Source: Larkinella humicola (GTDB taxonomy: Bacteria; Bacteroidota; Bacteroidia; Cytophagales; Spirosomataceae). Taken from it: DNA of 64,000 nucleotides. The notes under the pieces were generated by a model that saw only the letters and a program-made list of their open reading frames with translations, made no database searches and had not been told where the DNA came from. Positions 1 through 9,165 of the stretch are shown here, in pieces. Location of the stretch: assembly GCF_008727875.1 (NCBI RefSeq), contig NZ_VTWS01000004.1, forward strand, positions 657,816-721,815, in the 5' to 3' direction. Numbering within the stretch: the first letter of the stretch is position 1; each line of letters opens with the position of its first letter. The translations under genes and the position numbers were made by a program.

Positions 1-1604
1 TGAACGATAATTTTTTCCAAAATTCCAAACCCCAGTCACCAGCCGCCGGAGTGAGCATTTCGGTAGCGTGTGGAGCGGCTAATACCCTGGCACTGCGGGT
101 GGAAGGGGGATTTAGCTCGATTAACTGGAGTTCCGGCGGAAGCTCCCAAAGCATAACCGTTGGCAGCGGCCAATACATGGCCACTGTGAAAGACGGACTG
201 GGCAATACGTTTTTTTCGGCTCCCTACCAGGTTCCGAACCGCCCCACCATCACGACCAGCGGCCCAACGACGTTCTGCGAAGGGGGCAACCTGACCCTAA
301 CGTCAAGCTACGACAACACGGCCTGGAGCAACAATACGACGGGAAAGAACATTACGGTTTCGACGGCGGGCAACTACCGGGCGGTTTACCGGGATGTTGG
401 CAACTGCGAATTTACGTCGGATGAGGTAGCCGTTAAAGTGAATCCGTTGCCCGCTGCGCCAACGGCCCGAAATCTGGGGCAGGCCCGTTTTTGCGACCGC
501 CTGTCTACCATCCTTGAATCGACCGATGCGCTGGTGTATAACTGGAGTACCGGTGAGAAATCGAAACAGATCGAAATTCGGAGAGGAGGCAACTATTCCC
601 TGACCGTTACCGACCAAAACGGCTGCACCTCCCGGGAGTCGAACCAGATTGCCATTATTGTAGACCCCCTTCCCAGCCGCCCCACGGTATCGGCTGGTGG
701 CCCGACAACGTTTTGCGCGGATCAGAATGTAACGCTGACATCGACTGCCGAAGCGGGGTATGTCTGGGAAGGTGTGGCGAACCAGACCGCGCGGAGCGTC
801 ACCATCAACCTGGCGGGTAATTACCTGGTCAGAACCCGCAACATCTACGGGTGTCTTTCGGATCCGTCCAACACGGTTTCGATCCGGGTTAACCCACTGC
901 CTGCACCACCGACGCTGACCGCCAGCGGTTCCACCACGTTCTGCGATGGCGAGCGCGTAACCCTGACGGCCAGCGGAATACTGAAAGCCTTCTGGAACGT
1001 CGGCGATTCGACCCAGAGCATTGTGGCCACCCGATCCAATACCTACACAGCCCGCGTCCGCGACGCCAATGGTTGCTTCTCTCCGCCGTCGGCGGGTCTG
1101 CTTGTCGATGTGAAACCCGTACCGACAGTACCGATTCTGAAGCAAATCGGGACATACACACTCGAAGCCGCCGGAACCCGGCAAGGCGATTATTACCGGT
1201 GGGAACGGGATAATGCGGTGGTTGAACCCCGAACCGCCATCATCAAGGCCAATCAGACCGGGTCCTACCGCGCCCGGGCTTTTCTGGCCTACGATAATGG
1301 ACTGGTGTGTGCGTCCGATTTCTCCGTGCCCATTGCCTTTACGCTCATCATCGACAATGATGGATTGAGCATTTACCCGAACCCCAGCCCCAACAAAGAA
1401 ATTACCATTGAAACGCTGGAGGATATTACCAACGCGACGGTGACCCTAACGACCCTGAGCGGACAGGTAGTATGGCAGGGAAGCGTGGCCAGCTTTAACG
1501 AGCGAAAAACCTGGAATTTGTCAACTGTTCCTTCGGGGCATTATGTTTTAACGGTTCGTTCGGCCACTTTCAACGTGTCGAAACGTTTGTTGATTGGTTT
1601 ATAA
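1..1604 (+). CDS. Secreted Ig-like repeat protein with T9SS sorting domain (5' end outside window)
   Basis: The reading frame is open to the left window edge, so this is the C-terminal part of a longer protein; the GTG at 51 is only an internal codon. The visible part has about four Ig-like modules of roughly 78 residues, each beginning near PT(V/I/L)..G.TTFC and ending with a second cysteine in an NGC or YGC motif. A C-terminal T9SS type A sorting domain follows, with the marker IYPNPSPN and an STVPSGHYVLTV segment near the stop. T9SS cargo is exported by Sec and then carried across the outer membrane to the surface or medium. The first in-frame residues (NDNFFQ) resemble the residues that follow the esterase domain in the next gene (MDERFF), so this gene probably also had an N-terminal SGNH-type esterase. 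That last point is inference. Confidence 0.85.
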   Translation, partial: NDNFFQNSKPQSPAAGVSISVACGAANTLALRVEGGFSSINWSSGGSSQSITVGSGQYMATVKDGLGNTFFSAPYQVPNRPTITTSGPTTFCEGGNLTLTSSYDNTAWSNNTTGKNITVSTAGNYRAVYRDVGNCEFTSDEVAVKVNPLPAAPTARNLGQARFCDRLSTILESTDALVYNWSTGEKSKQIEIRRGGNYSLTVTDQNGCTSRESNQIAIIVDPLPSRPTVSAGGPTTFCADQNVTLTSTAEAGYVWEGVANQTARSVTINLAGNYLVRTRNIYGCLSDPSNTVSIRVNPLPAPPTLTASGSTTFCDGERVTLTASGILKAFWNVGDSTQSIVATRSNTYTARVRDANGCFSPPSAGLLVDVKPVPTVPILKQIGTYTLEAAGTRQGDYYRWERDNAVVEPRTAIIKANQTGSYRARAFLAYDNGLVCASDFSVPIAFTLIIDNDGLSIYPNPSPNKEITIETLEDITNATVTLTTLSGQVVWQGSVASFNERKTWNLSTVPSGHYVLTVRSATFNVSKRLLIGL

Positions 1605-1618
1605 GGAGTTAATTTAAG

Positions 1619-1660
1619 AAACCGCCCCGTGAAATGCGTTTCGCGGGGCGGTTTTGTTTT
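1619..1660 (+). terminator. Rho-independent terminator after the first T9SS gene
   Basis: A 15-bp stem, with one G-U pair, joins 1619-1633 to 1639-1653 around a short loop. It is followed by a T-rich stretch (TTTGTTTT) to 1660. It sits 15 bases after the stop codon, which fits an intrinsic terminator. Confidence 0.85.
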
Positions 1661-1799
1661 CCCGGAAAAAAACCGAATCTTTGTTAGCAGACAGCGAAAA
1701 AATAACGCCGTTATGTTTCGTTTTGCCAGGTTTACTACACAAGAATCCGATAACTGACGATTAAGCGCGACTGCATTGAGAACGATTACTTGTTGACGA

Positions 1800-3938
1800 A
1801 TGAAATCCACCGTATTTACCCGAGTGCTCGGCATGGCGGGATTTTTGCTTTTTTGGTACCCTGCCGTTGCCCAACTGAAAATAACCTATCCTTCGAGCCG
1901 CGCGGTTTTTCAGCGCGATCAGAGCGATAACAGTACAATTTACGTGGCTGGCACCTACGCCCAGCCGATTACGAAAGTAGAAGCCCGGTTGGTAAAAATG
2001 AACGACGGCCAGGGCATCGACACCGAATGGCAAACCCTTCAGACCGATCCGAAAGGCGGTATTTTTCAGGGCCCGCTCAAAGGGCGGGGCGGCTGGTATC
2101 GACTCGAAGCCCGCGCCTGGCAGGGGAACACGCTGGTGGGTCAGGACAATGTCGTTCGGATCGGGATTGGTGAAGTTTTCATCATCACGGGACAATCGAA
2201 TGCTCAGGGCTTTCAGCAGCGGGGGGCCGAAGGAGCAACCGACGACCGGGTCAACTGCATCACCTACGATAATTCGGTTGCCAGTTCCCTCGAAAACCCG
2301 CCTTCTCCCAGCTTCCGGCAATTGGGTGCCGATGCCCTCGTGGGTCCGCGGGGCCAGAGTGCGTGGTGCTGGGGCCAGCTGGGTGATCTGATTTCCCGAA
2401 AATACAACGTCCCGGTTTTGTTTATCAATACCGCCTGGGCCGGTACTGCCATCCAGAACTGGATTGAAAGCTTCGACGGAGGAACGTCGAAAAATGTTTA
2501 TATAGACCAGAACTTTCCCGCCGGAATGCCCTACGGAAATTTATTGATTTCACTGCGGTATTTCAGTTCGCTTCAGGGCCTTCGGGCGGTTTTGTGGCAG
2601 CAGGGCGAAACGGATAATCACCTGCGTCTTCAGCAGGAACAATACCGGCTTTGGATGCAGTTGCTGATCAATAAAACCCGGGCCGACACCCGGCGGTATC
2701 CCTCCTGGATGCTGGCCCGTTCGTCCTACAACCTGGGGCGTGTTGACCCTGGAATCATTGCCGCGCAGAATCAGGTGATTGGTACGTTCAACAACAACGT
2801 TTTTGCCGGGCCCGAAACCGATCGCATTCAGATCCCGCGTTTTGATGCCGTCAACAACGACGGTGGGACGCACTTCGGTGGCGACGGCCTTCGTCAGTAT
2901 GCCGAAGCCTGGTTTGCCAGCATGGATGAGCGGTTTTTTACCGGAGCCATTCCCTTGCTGCCGTTGCCAACCCCGGAACTGACCGTGGCCTGTGCTTCAA
3001 CCAATCAGGGCATCAACCTGAGTTTGCAGGCGGAAGTGCGGGACAAAGACAATACCGCCTTTAAACTCACCAATGTGACCTGGAGCAACGGCCAGAAAGG
3101 AAGCACGCTGGCGGTAACGGCACCCGGAACGTATTATGCTATTGCGAAGGACGATGGCGGGACCACCTTTATTTCTCCCTCGGTGACCATAGCCGCTCCG
3201 CTGGTGCCGGTCGCTCCGACCATCACCCAGTCGGGAACACAGCAGGCTTGTGCCGATTCGACGTTCACGTTTTCAACCGACAGCCCCGTTGCCAACAGCA
3301 TCGTCTGGAGCACCAATGCCACGACCCGCCAACTGACCGTTGGAACGGCCGGTTCCTACACGGCCCGGGCCGTCAACCTCTACGGCTGCACTTCAACAGC
3401 TTCCGCACCAGCCAGCCTGATTATTCAGCCGAAACAAGCTCCGCCCACCGTTGCGCAGCGAGGACCGTTCTCGTTGCAGGCTTTTCCGCCCGCGGGGGCT
3501 GCGGTAGCCCAGCGGCAGTATGACTGGAGAACCGGCGGAAACCGGGTTGGCGGGAATTCAGACATTATAAAAGTTACGCAAAACGGAGAATATTCGGCCC
3601 GCTCTAAAACCACCTTTACCGTCGGCAACAGTTCGCTGGTGTGTTATTCCCTGTATTCGAGCAACGTCAGCTACATCGGTAACGACAATGCCAGTGCCGG
3701 GATCATCGCTTTTCCCAACCCGTCGACCGACGGGATTGTCCGACTGGAAATCAAAGAAAACATCACCAATGCGAACGTAACGGTCTCAACCCTAAGCGGT
3801 CAGGTAATTTACACCACTTTGGTACCGGTTTTTGACAACCAACTGGCCATCAATCTGTCAACGTATTCGCCGGGGAATTACATCATCCGGGTGAAAGCCG
3901 ACGGCTATAAGGCCACCCGGCGGGTTTGGATCAAATAA
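1800..3938 (+). CDS. Secreted SGNH-type (sialate O-acetylesterase-like) esterase with Ig-like domains and T9SS sorting domain
   Basis: Residues 1-25 form a signal peptide ending AVAQ. The esterase domain spans about residues 120-380. It shows the nucleophile block GQSNAQG at 131-137 (Ser133), the block QQGETD at 267-272, and D354/H358 in NDGGTHF, which are the expected positions of the SGNH catalytic residues in the sialate O-acetylesterase (SASA) family. Two Ig-like modules with paired cysteines follow (about 390-560). A T9SS type A sorting domain ends the protein, with FPNPSTDG and a YSPGNYIIRV segment. The likely role is removal of acyl groups from extracellular polysaccharide at the cell surface. 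The substrate cannot be read from sequence. It appears to be a tandem paralogue of the upstream gene and has its own terminator on each side. Confidence 0.85.
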   Translation: MKSTVFTRVLGMAGFLLFWYPAVAQLKITYPSSRAVFQRDQSDNSTIYVAGTYAQPITKVEARLVKMNDGQGIDTEWQTLQTDPKGGIFQGPLKGRGGWYRLEARAWQGNTLVGQDNVVRIGIGEVFIITGQSNAQGFQQRGAEGATDDRVNCITYDNSVASSLENPPSPSFRQLGADALVGPRGQSAWCWGQLGDLISRKYNVPVLFINTAWAGTAIQNWIESFDGGTSKNVYIDQNFPAGMPYGNLLISLRYFSSLQGLRAVLWQQGETDNHLRLQQEQYRLWMQLLINKTRADTRRYPSWMLARSSYNLGRVDPGIIAAQNQVIGTFNNNVFAGPETDRIQIPRFDAVNNDGGTHFGGDGLRQYAEAWFASMDERFFTGAIPLLPLPTPELTVACASTNQGINLSLQAEVRDKDNTAFKLTNVTWSNGQKGSTLAVTAPGTYYAIAKDDGGTTFISPSVTIAAPLVPVAPTITQSGTQQACADSTFTFSTDSPVANSIVWSTNATTRQLTVGTAGSYTARAVNLYGCTSTASAPASLIIQPKQAPPTVAQRGPFSLQAFPPAGAAVAQRQYDWRTGGNRVGGNSDIIKVTQNGEYSARSKTTFTVGNSSLVCYSLYSSNVSYIGNDNASAGIIAFPNPSTDGIVRLEIKENITNANVTVSTLSGQVIYTTLVPVFDNQLAINLSTYSPGNYIIRVKADGYKATRRVWIK

Positions 3939-3992
3939 CCACCGGAGCCGAAACAAAGCGGGTCTTTCATTCCGGTGGAAGACCCGCTTTGT
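3939..3992 (+). terminator. Interlocked double hairpin after the esterase gene
   Basis: A perfect 14-bp stem pairs 3953-3966 with 3979-3992. A second perfect 8-bp stem pairs CCACCGGA at 3939-3946 with TCCGGTGG at 3971-3978. The order is A-B-A'-B', so A' sits in the loop of B and the two helices interlock. It starts immediately after the stop codon. There is no T-run, so it may act as a transcript-end stabiliser rather than a classic intrinsic terminator. Confidence 0.6.
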
Positions 3993-4024
3993 GTTGATAA
4001 ATCCGCGCTTATGTGGTAAATTTG
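3993..4024 (+). promoter_or_regulatory. Candidate promoter of the nuo operon
   Basis: TAAATTTG at 4017-4024 matches the Bacteroidota -7 consensus TAnnTTTG. GTTG at 3993-3996 lies 20 bases upstream and fits the -33 TTG element. The predicted start near 4031 would give a leader of about 50 bases before nuoA. This is a motif match only. Confidence 0.55.
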
Positions 4025-4080
4025 AAAGATAATTTCGTGTTTGAAATATCGTTAACTTGCGGTGCTTTCTGCAACCTCGT

Positions 4081-4452
4081 ATGGACACAACCTATTTGCC
4101 TTCAGATTACCTGCCGATTTTTATCCAATTGGGATTGGCGCTGGGATTTATTGTTACCACGATGTTCGTCACGCACAACATCGGACCCAAGCGGAACAGC
4201 CAGAAAAAAGACGCTGCATTTGAGTGCGGAATCCCCTCCGAAGGTGACGCCCGGACCCCAATCTCCATTAAGTACTTCCTGATCGCCATTCTTTTTGTAC
4301 TTTTTGATGTGGAAGTCATCTTTATGTATCCCTGGGCTGTCAATTTCAAGAGCCTGGGTATGGCGGGATTCCTGGAAATGATTCTCTTTATGGGATTACT
4401 GCTGTCCGGCTTCTATTACATCCTGAAAAAAGGCGTATTGAAGTGGGAGTAA
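4081..4452 (+). CDS. nuoA: NADH-quinone oxidoreductase subunit A
   Basis: NuoA is a small membrane subunit of respiratory complex I, at the junction of the peripheral and membrane arms. The ATG at 4081 gives 123 residues, the usual family length; a TTG 24 bases upstream would only add an atypical N-terminus. Three hydrophobic segments are visible. The conserved loop FECGIPSEGDARTPISIKYF carries the family cysteine, and the acidic FDVEVIFMYPWA stretch follows in the second membrane helix. It is the first gene of an operon that runs on to nuoJ. Confidence 0.97.
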   Translation: MDTTYLPSDYLPIFIQLGLALGFIVTTMFVTHNIGPKRNSQKKDAAFECGIPSEGDARTPISIKYFLIAILFVLFDVEVIFMYPWAVNFKSLGMAGFLEMILFMGLLLSGFYYILKKGVLKWE

Positions 4453-4508
4453 ACTGAAATGCAGTATAAAATGTTAATTTGTTGTTATCAACAAACAACC
4501 AACACAGC

Positions 4509-5054
4509 ATGGCAAGTGACATCAAGATAGCCGAAGCCCCCGCCAGTTACGAAGGTCCCGGTTTTCAGGCAACTTCATTTGATAAAATAATTGGGCTGGC
4601 CCGTGCGAATTCGCTCTGGCCTTTGCCGTTTGCAACCTCCTGTTGTGGCATCGAATTTATGTCGACCATGGCATCCCGGTATGACATTGCCCGGTTCGGG
4701 GCCGAACGCCCGAGTTTTTCGCCCCGTCAGGCCGACGTTCTGCTGGTAGCCGGAACGATTGCCAAGAAAATGGCCCCGGTTCTGAAGCAGGTATATCTGC
4801 AAATGGCTGAGCCCCGTTGGGTGATCGCCATCGGGGCCTGCGCGTCGAGTGGCGGTATTTTTGACACCTACAGCGTTTTGCAGGGCATCGACCGCATCAT
4901 TCCGGTCGATGTGTACGTGCCGGGCTGTCCACCGCGCCCGGAGCAAATCCTGGACGGGTTGATGCAAGTGCAGCAGTTATCGATCAACGAATCCTTGCGT
5001 CGGCGAAATTCACCGGAATATCAGCACCTGCTGGAATCGTATAATATTCAATGA
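4509..5054 (+). CDS. nuoB: NADH-quinone oxidoreductase subunit B
   Basis: NuoB holds the terminal [4Fe-4S] cluster N2, which passes electrons to quinone. The ATG at 4509 gives 181 residues; a start further upstream (4479, TTG) would add an unsupported extension. The four cluster ligands are visible: tandem Cys45-Cys46 in TSCCGIEF, Cys111 in GACASSGG and Cys140 in VPGCPPRPE. It lies 56 bases after nuoA. A hairpin-rich spacer of 136 bases separates it from nuoC. Confidence 0.97.
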   Translation: MASDIKIAEAPASYEGPGFQATSFDKIIGLARANSLWPLPFATSCCGIEFMSTMASRYDIARFGAERPSFSPRQADVLLVAGTIAKKMAPVLKQVYLQMAEPRWVIAIGACASSGGIFDTYSVLQGIDRIIPVDVYVPGCPPRPEQILDGLMQVQQLSINESLRRRNSPEYQHLLESYNIQ

Positions 5055-5172
5055 TTGAATGGGATACGGTTTTAATGGCTAAATGGTTTTTATGGTTAAT
5101 GTCCATCTGAAAATTTGTAACCATTTTAACCATTTAGCAAGTTAACCATTCAACCATCAGAACCATTCAGCA
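5055..5172. repeat. Self-complementary word repeat between nuoB and nuoC
   Basis: Arms of 21 bp at 5078-5098 and 5118-5138 are reverse complements with three mismatches. The spacer is built from repeated words of the ATGGTTAA / TTAACCAT kind, and AACCATT recurs several times down to 5167. A shorter outer pairing joins TTGAATGG (about 5055) with CCATTCAA (about 5147). It lies inside an operon, so a terminator role is unlikely. Confidence 0.8.
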
Positions 5173-5190
5173 ATTTGATGATCAATATTC

Positions 5191-5694
5191 ATGACTAACG
5201 AAGAAGTTGCTAAAGACCTGATCCGCCAGTTTGGAGAAGACGTTTACGATTTTGATGATCCGTACGGCATGCTCACGTTGTCGACCACGCGGGAGCAGAT
5301 CATTCCCATGCTTCAGTATCTGAACACTCATCCGATTTATCAGATCAGTTTTCTGACCACTTTGTGTGGGATTCATTACCCGGACGATCCGAATCCGGCT
5401 CGTGAGTTTTGCATCGTCTATCAACTTCACAGTCTGGTCAACAACTTTCGGATTCGCATCAAGGTCTTTCTGGCCGAAGCCGATCTGCACATTCCGACGG
5501 CCACCACGGTGTACCTGAGTGCCAACTGGATGGAACGCGAAACCTACGATTTCTTCGGCGTCATTTTCGACGGTCATCCGAAACTGACCCGGATTCTGAA
5601 CATGGAAGATATGGATTACTTTCCGATGAGGAAGCAATACCCGCTCGAAGATCCGACGCGGGAAGACAAGATTGATGCACTTTTTGGCAGGTAA
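5191..5694 (+). CDS. nuoC: NADH-quinone oxidoreductase subunit C
   Basis: NuoC (30-kDa subunit family) belongs to the quinone-proximal connecting module of complex I and packs against NuoD. At 167 residues it is a stand-alone NuoC, not the NuoCD fusion of some Proteobacteria. The family signature is clear near residues 112-140: ERETYDFFGVIFDGHPKLTR, followed by RILNMEDMD. The ATG at 5191 is the natural start. The gene is flanked on both sides by self-complementary spacers built from the same words. Confidence 0.96.
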   Translation: MTNEEVAKDLIRQFGEDVYDFDDPYGMLTLSTTREQIIPMLQYLNTHPIYQISFLTTLCGIHYPDDPNPAREFCIVYQLHSLVNNFRIRIKVFLAEADLHIPTATTVYLSANWMERETYDFFGVIFDGHPKLTRILNMEDMDYFPMRKQYPLEDPTREDKIDALFGR

Positions 5695-5800
5695 GGATGG
5701 CTTAAAATGAAGGGATGGTCTGATGGCTAAAAATGGTTAAATGGCTTAGGAATTATATTTTAACCATGTTAACCGTCCAACCATTTTCAACCATCCATTG
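5695..5800. repeat. Self-complementary word repeat between nuoC and nuoD
   Basis: Arms of 17 bp at 5722-5738 and 5779-5795 are complementary with two mismatches. The words (GATGG, AAATGGTTAA, TTAACCAT) are the same family as in the nuoB-nuoC spacer, so the two spacers are related in composition though not in exact sequence. Confidence 0.75.
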
Positions 5801-5815
5801 ATAATTCAAAGTTTC

Positions 5816-7063
5816 ATGAGCACTGTACTTGATATATCGAATAAAAACGCACCGGGCAACGATTTGCCGGCTAAACCCGAAGAATCGGTTCAGTACGTCA
5901 ACGAGTTAACCACCCTCAACCTCGGTCCGACGCACCCGGCCACGCACGGTATTTTCCAGAACATCCTGCAAATGGATGGCGAAAAAATTGTGTCGGGCGA
6001 GCAGACGATTGGCTACATTCACCGGGCGTTCGAAAAAATTGCCGAACGGCGGCCTTTCTACCAGATTACTACGCTGACCGACCGGATGAACTACTGTTCA
6101 TCGCCGATCAACAATTTTGGCTGGCACATGACGGTCGAAAAGTTGCTGGGCGTTACAGTGCCGAAGCGGGCAGAATACATTCGCGTCATCATGATGGAAC
6201 TGGCCCGGATTGCCGATCACCTGATCTGTAACGGGATTCTGGGCGTGGATACGGGCGCCTTTACCGGTTTTCTGTACCTGTTCGAGGAACGCGAAAATAT
6301 CTACGAAATCTACGAAGAAGTCTGCGGAGCGCGTCTGACCACCAACATGGGACGGATTGGCGGCATGGAACGCGATTTGTCGCCGGAAGCCATTCGTAAA
6401 ATCCGGGCGTTCATCAAGCGGTTTCCGCCGATCATGCGCGAGTTCGAGAAGCTGTTCAACCGCAACCGGATTTTCATGGACCGCATCATCGACGTGGGTG
6501 GGATTACGGCCGAACGCGCGTTGAACTACGGTTTTACCGGCCCCAACCTGCGGGCTGCCGGTGTCGATTACGACGTTCGGGTCATGAATCCGTATTCATC
6601 CTACCAGGATTTTGAATTTGATATTCCGGTTGGCAAGAGTGGCGACACCTACGACCGGTTTATGGTGCGGAACGAAGAAATCTGGCAGAGTCTGCGGATT
6701 GTGGAGCAGGCGCTTGAAAACCTGCCCGAAGGGCCGTATTTCGCCGATGCGCCGGAGTATTACCTGCCGCCGAAGAAGGAAGTATACCGCAACATGGAAG
6801 CCCTTATCTATCACTTTAAAATTGTGATGGGTGAAATCGATGCGCCGGTGGGCGAAGTCTACCATTCGGTTGAAGGTGGCAATGGCGAACTCGGTTTTTA
6901 CCTGATCAGCGACGGCGGCCGGGCACCCTACCGTTTGCATTTCCGCCGGCCTTCGTTCATTTATTACCAGGCCTATCCGGAAATGTGTGTGGGAACGACC
7001 CTGTCGGATGCGATTGTCATTATGAGTAGCCTGAACGTGATTGCGGGCGAATTGGATTCGTAA
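5816..7063 (+). CDS. nuoD: NADH-quinone oxidoreductase subunit D
   Basis: NuoD (49-kDa subunit) forms the quinone-binding cavity next to cluster N2. The ATG at 5816 gives 415 residues; an upstream TTG at 5798 is rejected because it lies in the repeat spacer. Conserved stretches include LGPTHPATHG near the N-terminus, a GYIHRAFEK segment, GRIGGMERD in mid-protein, and the C-terminal block GELGFYLISDGGRAPYRLHF. The last block is the family signature shared with [NiFe] hydrogenase large subunits, without the nickel cysteines. A DUF29 gene follows after only 28 bases. Confidence 0.97.
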   Translation: MSTVLDISNKNAPGNDLPAKPEESVQYVNELTTLNLGPTHPATHGIFQNILQMDGEKIVSGEQTIGYIHRAFEKIAERRPFYQITTLTDRMNYCSSPINNFGWHMTVEKLLGVTVPKRAEYIRVIMMELARIADHLICNGILGVDTGAFTGFLYLFEERENIYEIYEEVCGARLTTNMGRIGGMERDLSPEAIRKIRAFIKRFPPIMREFEKLFNRNRIFMDRIIDVGGITAERALNYGFTGPNLRAAGVDYDVRVMNPYSSYQDFEFDIPVGKSGDTYDRFMVRNEEIWQSLRIVEQALENLPEGPYFADAPEYYLPPKKEVYRNMEALIYHFKIVMGEIDAPVGEVYHSVEGGNGELGFYLISDGGRAPYRLHFRRPSFIYYQAYPEMCVGTTLSDAIVIMSSLNVIAGELDS

Positions 7064-7080
7064 AACCCGGTTAAAAGGGA

Positions 7081-7088
7081 AAGGAGGG
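7081..7088 (+). promoter_or_regulatory. Strong Shine-Dalgarno site before the DUF29 gene
   Basis: AAGGAGGG lies 3 bases before the ATG at 7092 and matches the anti-Shine-Dalgarno sequence. Such a site is uncommon in Bacteroidota, and the neighbouring nuo genes lack one. It decides the start at 7092 over an in-frame start at 7041 inside nuoD. Confidence 0.65.
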
Positions 7089-7091
7089 AGT

Positions 7092-7532
7092 ATGAAACCC
7101 GACTGGCAGGATTTAGTCATAACGTCGCACCTGGATACGGTTGAAACCATTCGGAAACTTATCGAAGATAAGGAGTATGAAGAAGCCATGGAGGGGTTGG
7201 ATGAATTGTACGAAAATATGTCGAATGCGGACAAACGGGCCTTGGAAAGTCAGCTTGTACGGCTGATGGTTCATATCCTGAAATGGCGTTATCAACCACA
7301 AAAACGGTCAACCAGTTGGGTACGAACGATTGTCAATGCCCGGAGAGAAATTCAAAAGCTCCAAAAATACATGCCGTCGTTGAACGTGCAGTTTATTGAG
7401 AATAATTGGCAGGAAAGTTTTGAGGATGCAACCGAAGAAGCCAAGGCCGAAATGAACCTGTCGCGTAAAGATAAATTTGAACCTGCTCCATTAACGTGGC
7501 AGGAAGTTTTTGAAGATGAATACCTGCTGTAA
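7092..7532 (+). CDS. DUF29 family protein inserted in the nuo operon
   Basis: The 146-residue product matches the DUF29 pattern: DWQDLVITSHLDTVETIRKL at the N-terminus, a middle helix LESQLVRLMVHILKWRYQP, and a C-terminal acidic tail. No signal peptide or membrane segment is visible, so it should be cytoplasmic. DUF29 has no established biochemical function. The gene starts 28 bases after nuoD and ends 6 bases before nuoE, so it must be co-transcribed with complex I. It is not a known Nuo subunit. It could be an accessory or assembly factor, or an unrelated gene captured by the operon; the sequence does not decide between these. Confidence 0.8.
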   Translation: MKPDWQDLVITSHLDTVETIRKLIEDKEYEEAMEGLDELYENMSNADKRALESQLVRLMVHILKWRYQPQKRSTSWVRTIVNARREIQKLQKYMPSLNVQFIENNWQESFEDATEEAKAEMNLSRKDKFEPAPLTWQEVFEDEYLL

Positions 7533-7538
7533 ACCGAT

Positions 7539-8036
7539 ATGACGGAAACTTCAACTACCGTAGAATTTACCCCTGAGCGGCTGAAAATAGCGCAGGAAAT
7601 GATTGCTCGTTACCCGGCTGAACGCCAGAAGTCGGCCTTGCTGCCGCTTTTGCACCTGGCGCAGGAACAATGGGGCTGGCTGAGTCCGGAAGTGATGGAT
7701 TACATTGGCCGGATGCTGGACATTCAGGCGATCGAAGTGTATGAAGTCGCTACGTTCTACACCATGTTCCACCTGGACCCGGTGGGGAAACACGTTATTG
7801 AATACTGCCGGACCGGGCCTTGCTGCCTGATGGGCGGGGAAGAAATCTACGATTATCTGAAACAGAAGCTCGGTATTCAGGCGGGCGAAACCACCGCCGA
7901 TCAAAAGTTTACCCTGAAAGAAGTCGAATGTCTGGCGGCCTGTGGGATGGGACCGGTTTTTCAGATCCGGGAAAAATACTACATGAATCTGACGCGGGAT
8001 AAAGTCGATGAAATCATTGCCGAATTGAGCCGGTAA
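7539..8036 (+). CDS. nuoE: NADH-quinone oxidoreductase subunit E
   Basis: NuoE (24-kDa subunit) binds the [2Fe-2S] cluster N1a and pairs with NuoF in the NADH-oxidising module. The product has 165 residues, a normal length. The four ligands follow the thioredoxin-like ferredoxin spacing: Cys90 and Cys95 in CRTGPCCLMGG, then Cys131 and Cys135 in ECLAACGMGP. It begins 6 bases after the DUF29 stop. A phytanoyl-CoA dioxygenase-like gene separates it from nuoF, an unusual break in a pair that is normally adjacent. Confidence 0.96.
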   Translation: MTETSTTVEFTPERLKIAQEMIARYPAERQKSALLPLLHLAQEQWGWLSPEVMDYIGRMLDIQAIEVYEVATFYTMFHLDPVGKHVIEYCRTGPCCLMGGEEIYDYLKQKLGIQAGETTADQKFTLKEVECLAACGMGPVFQIREKYYMNLTRDKVDEIIAELSR

Positions 8037-8084
8037 AAAACCAGTACACACATCAACCTCAAATTCAACGAAGAACGATTACGC

Positions 8085-9116
<1,032 letters not shown>

Positions 9117-9165
9117 AAGTCTGGAGATTCACGGTTCGATTTTAACCCGTTTTTGAGATAAAGCT

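Noticed and set aside
303..1184. 293-residue open frame on the minus strand
   Set aside because: It is antisense to the Ig-like repeat protein and inherits a periodic pattern from it.
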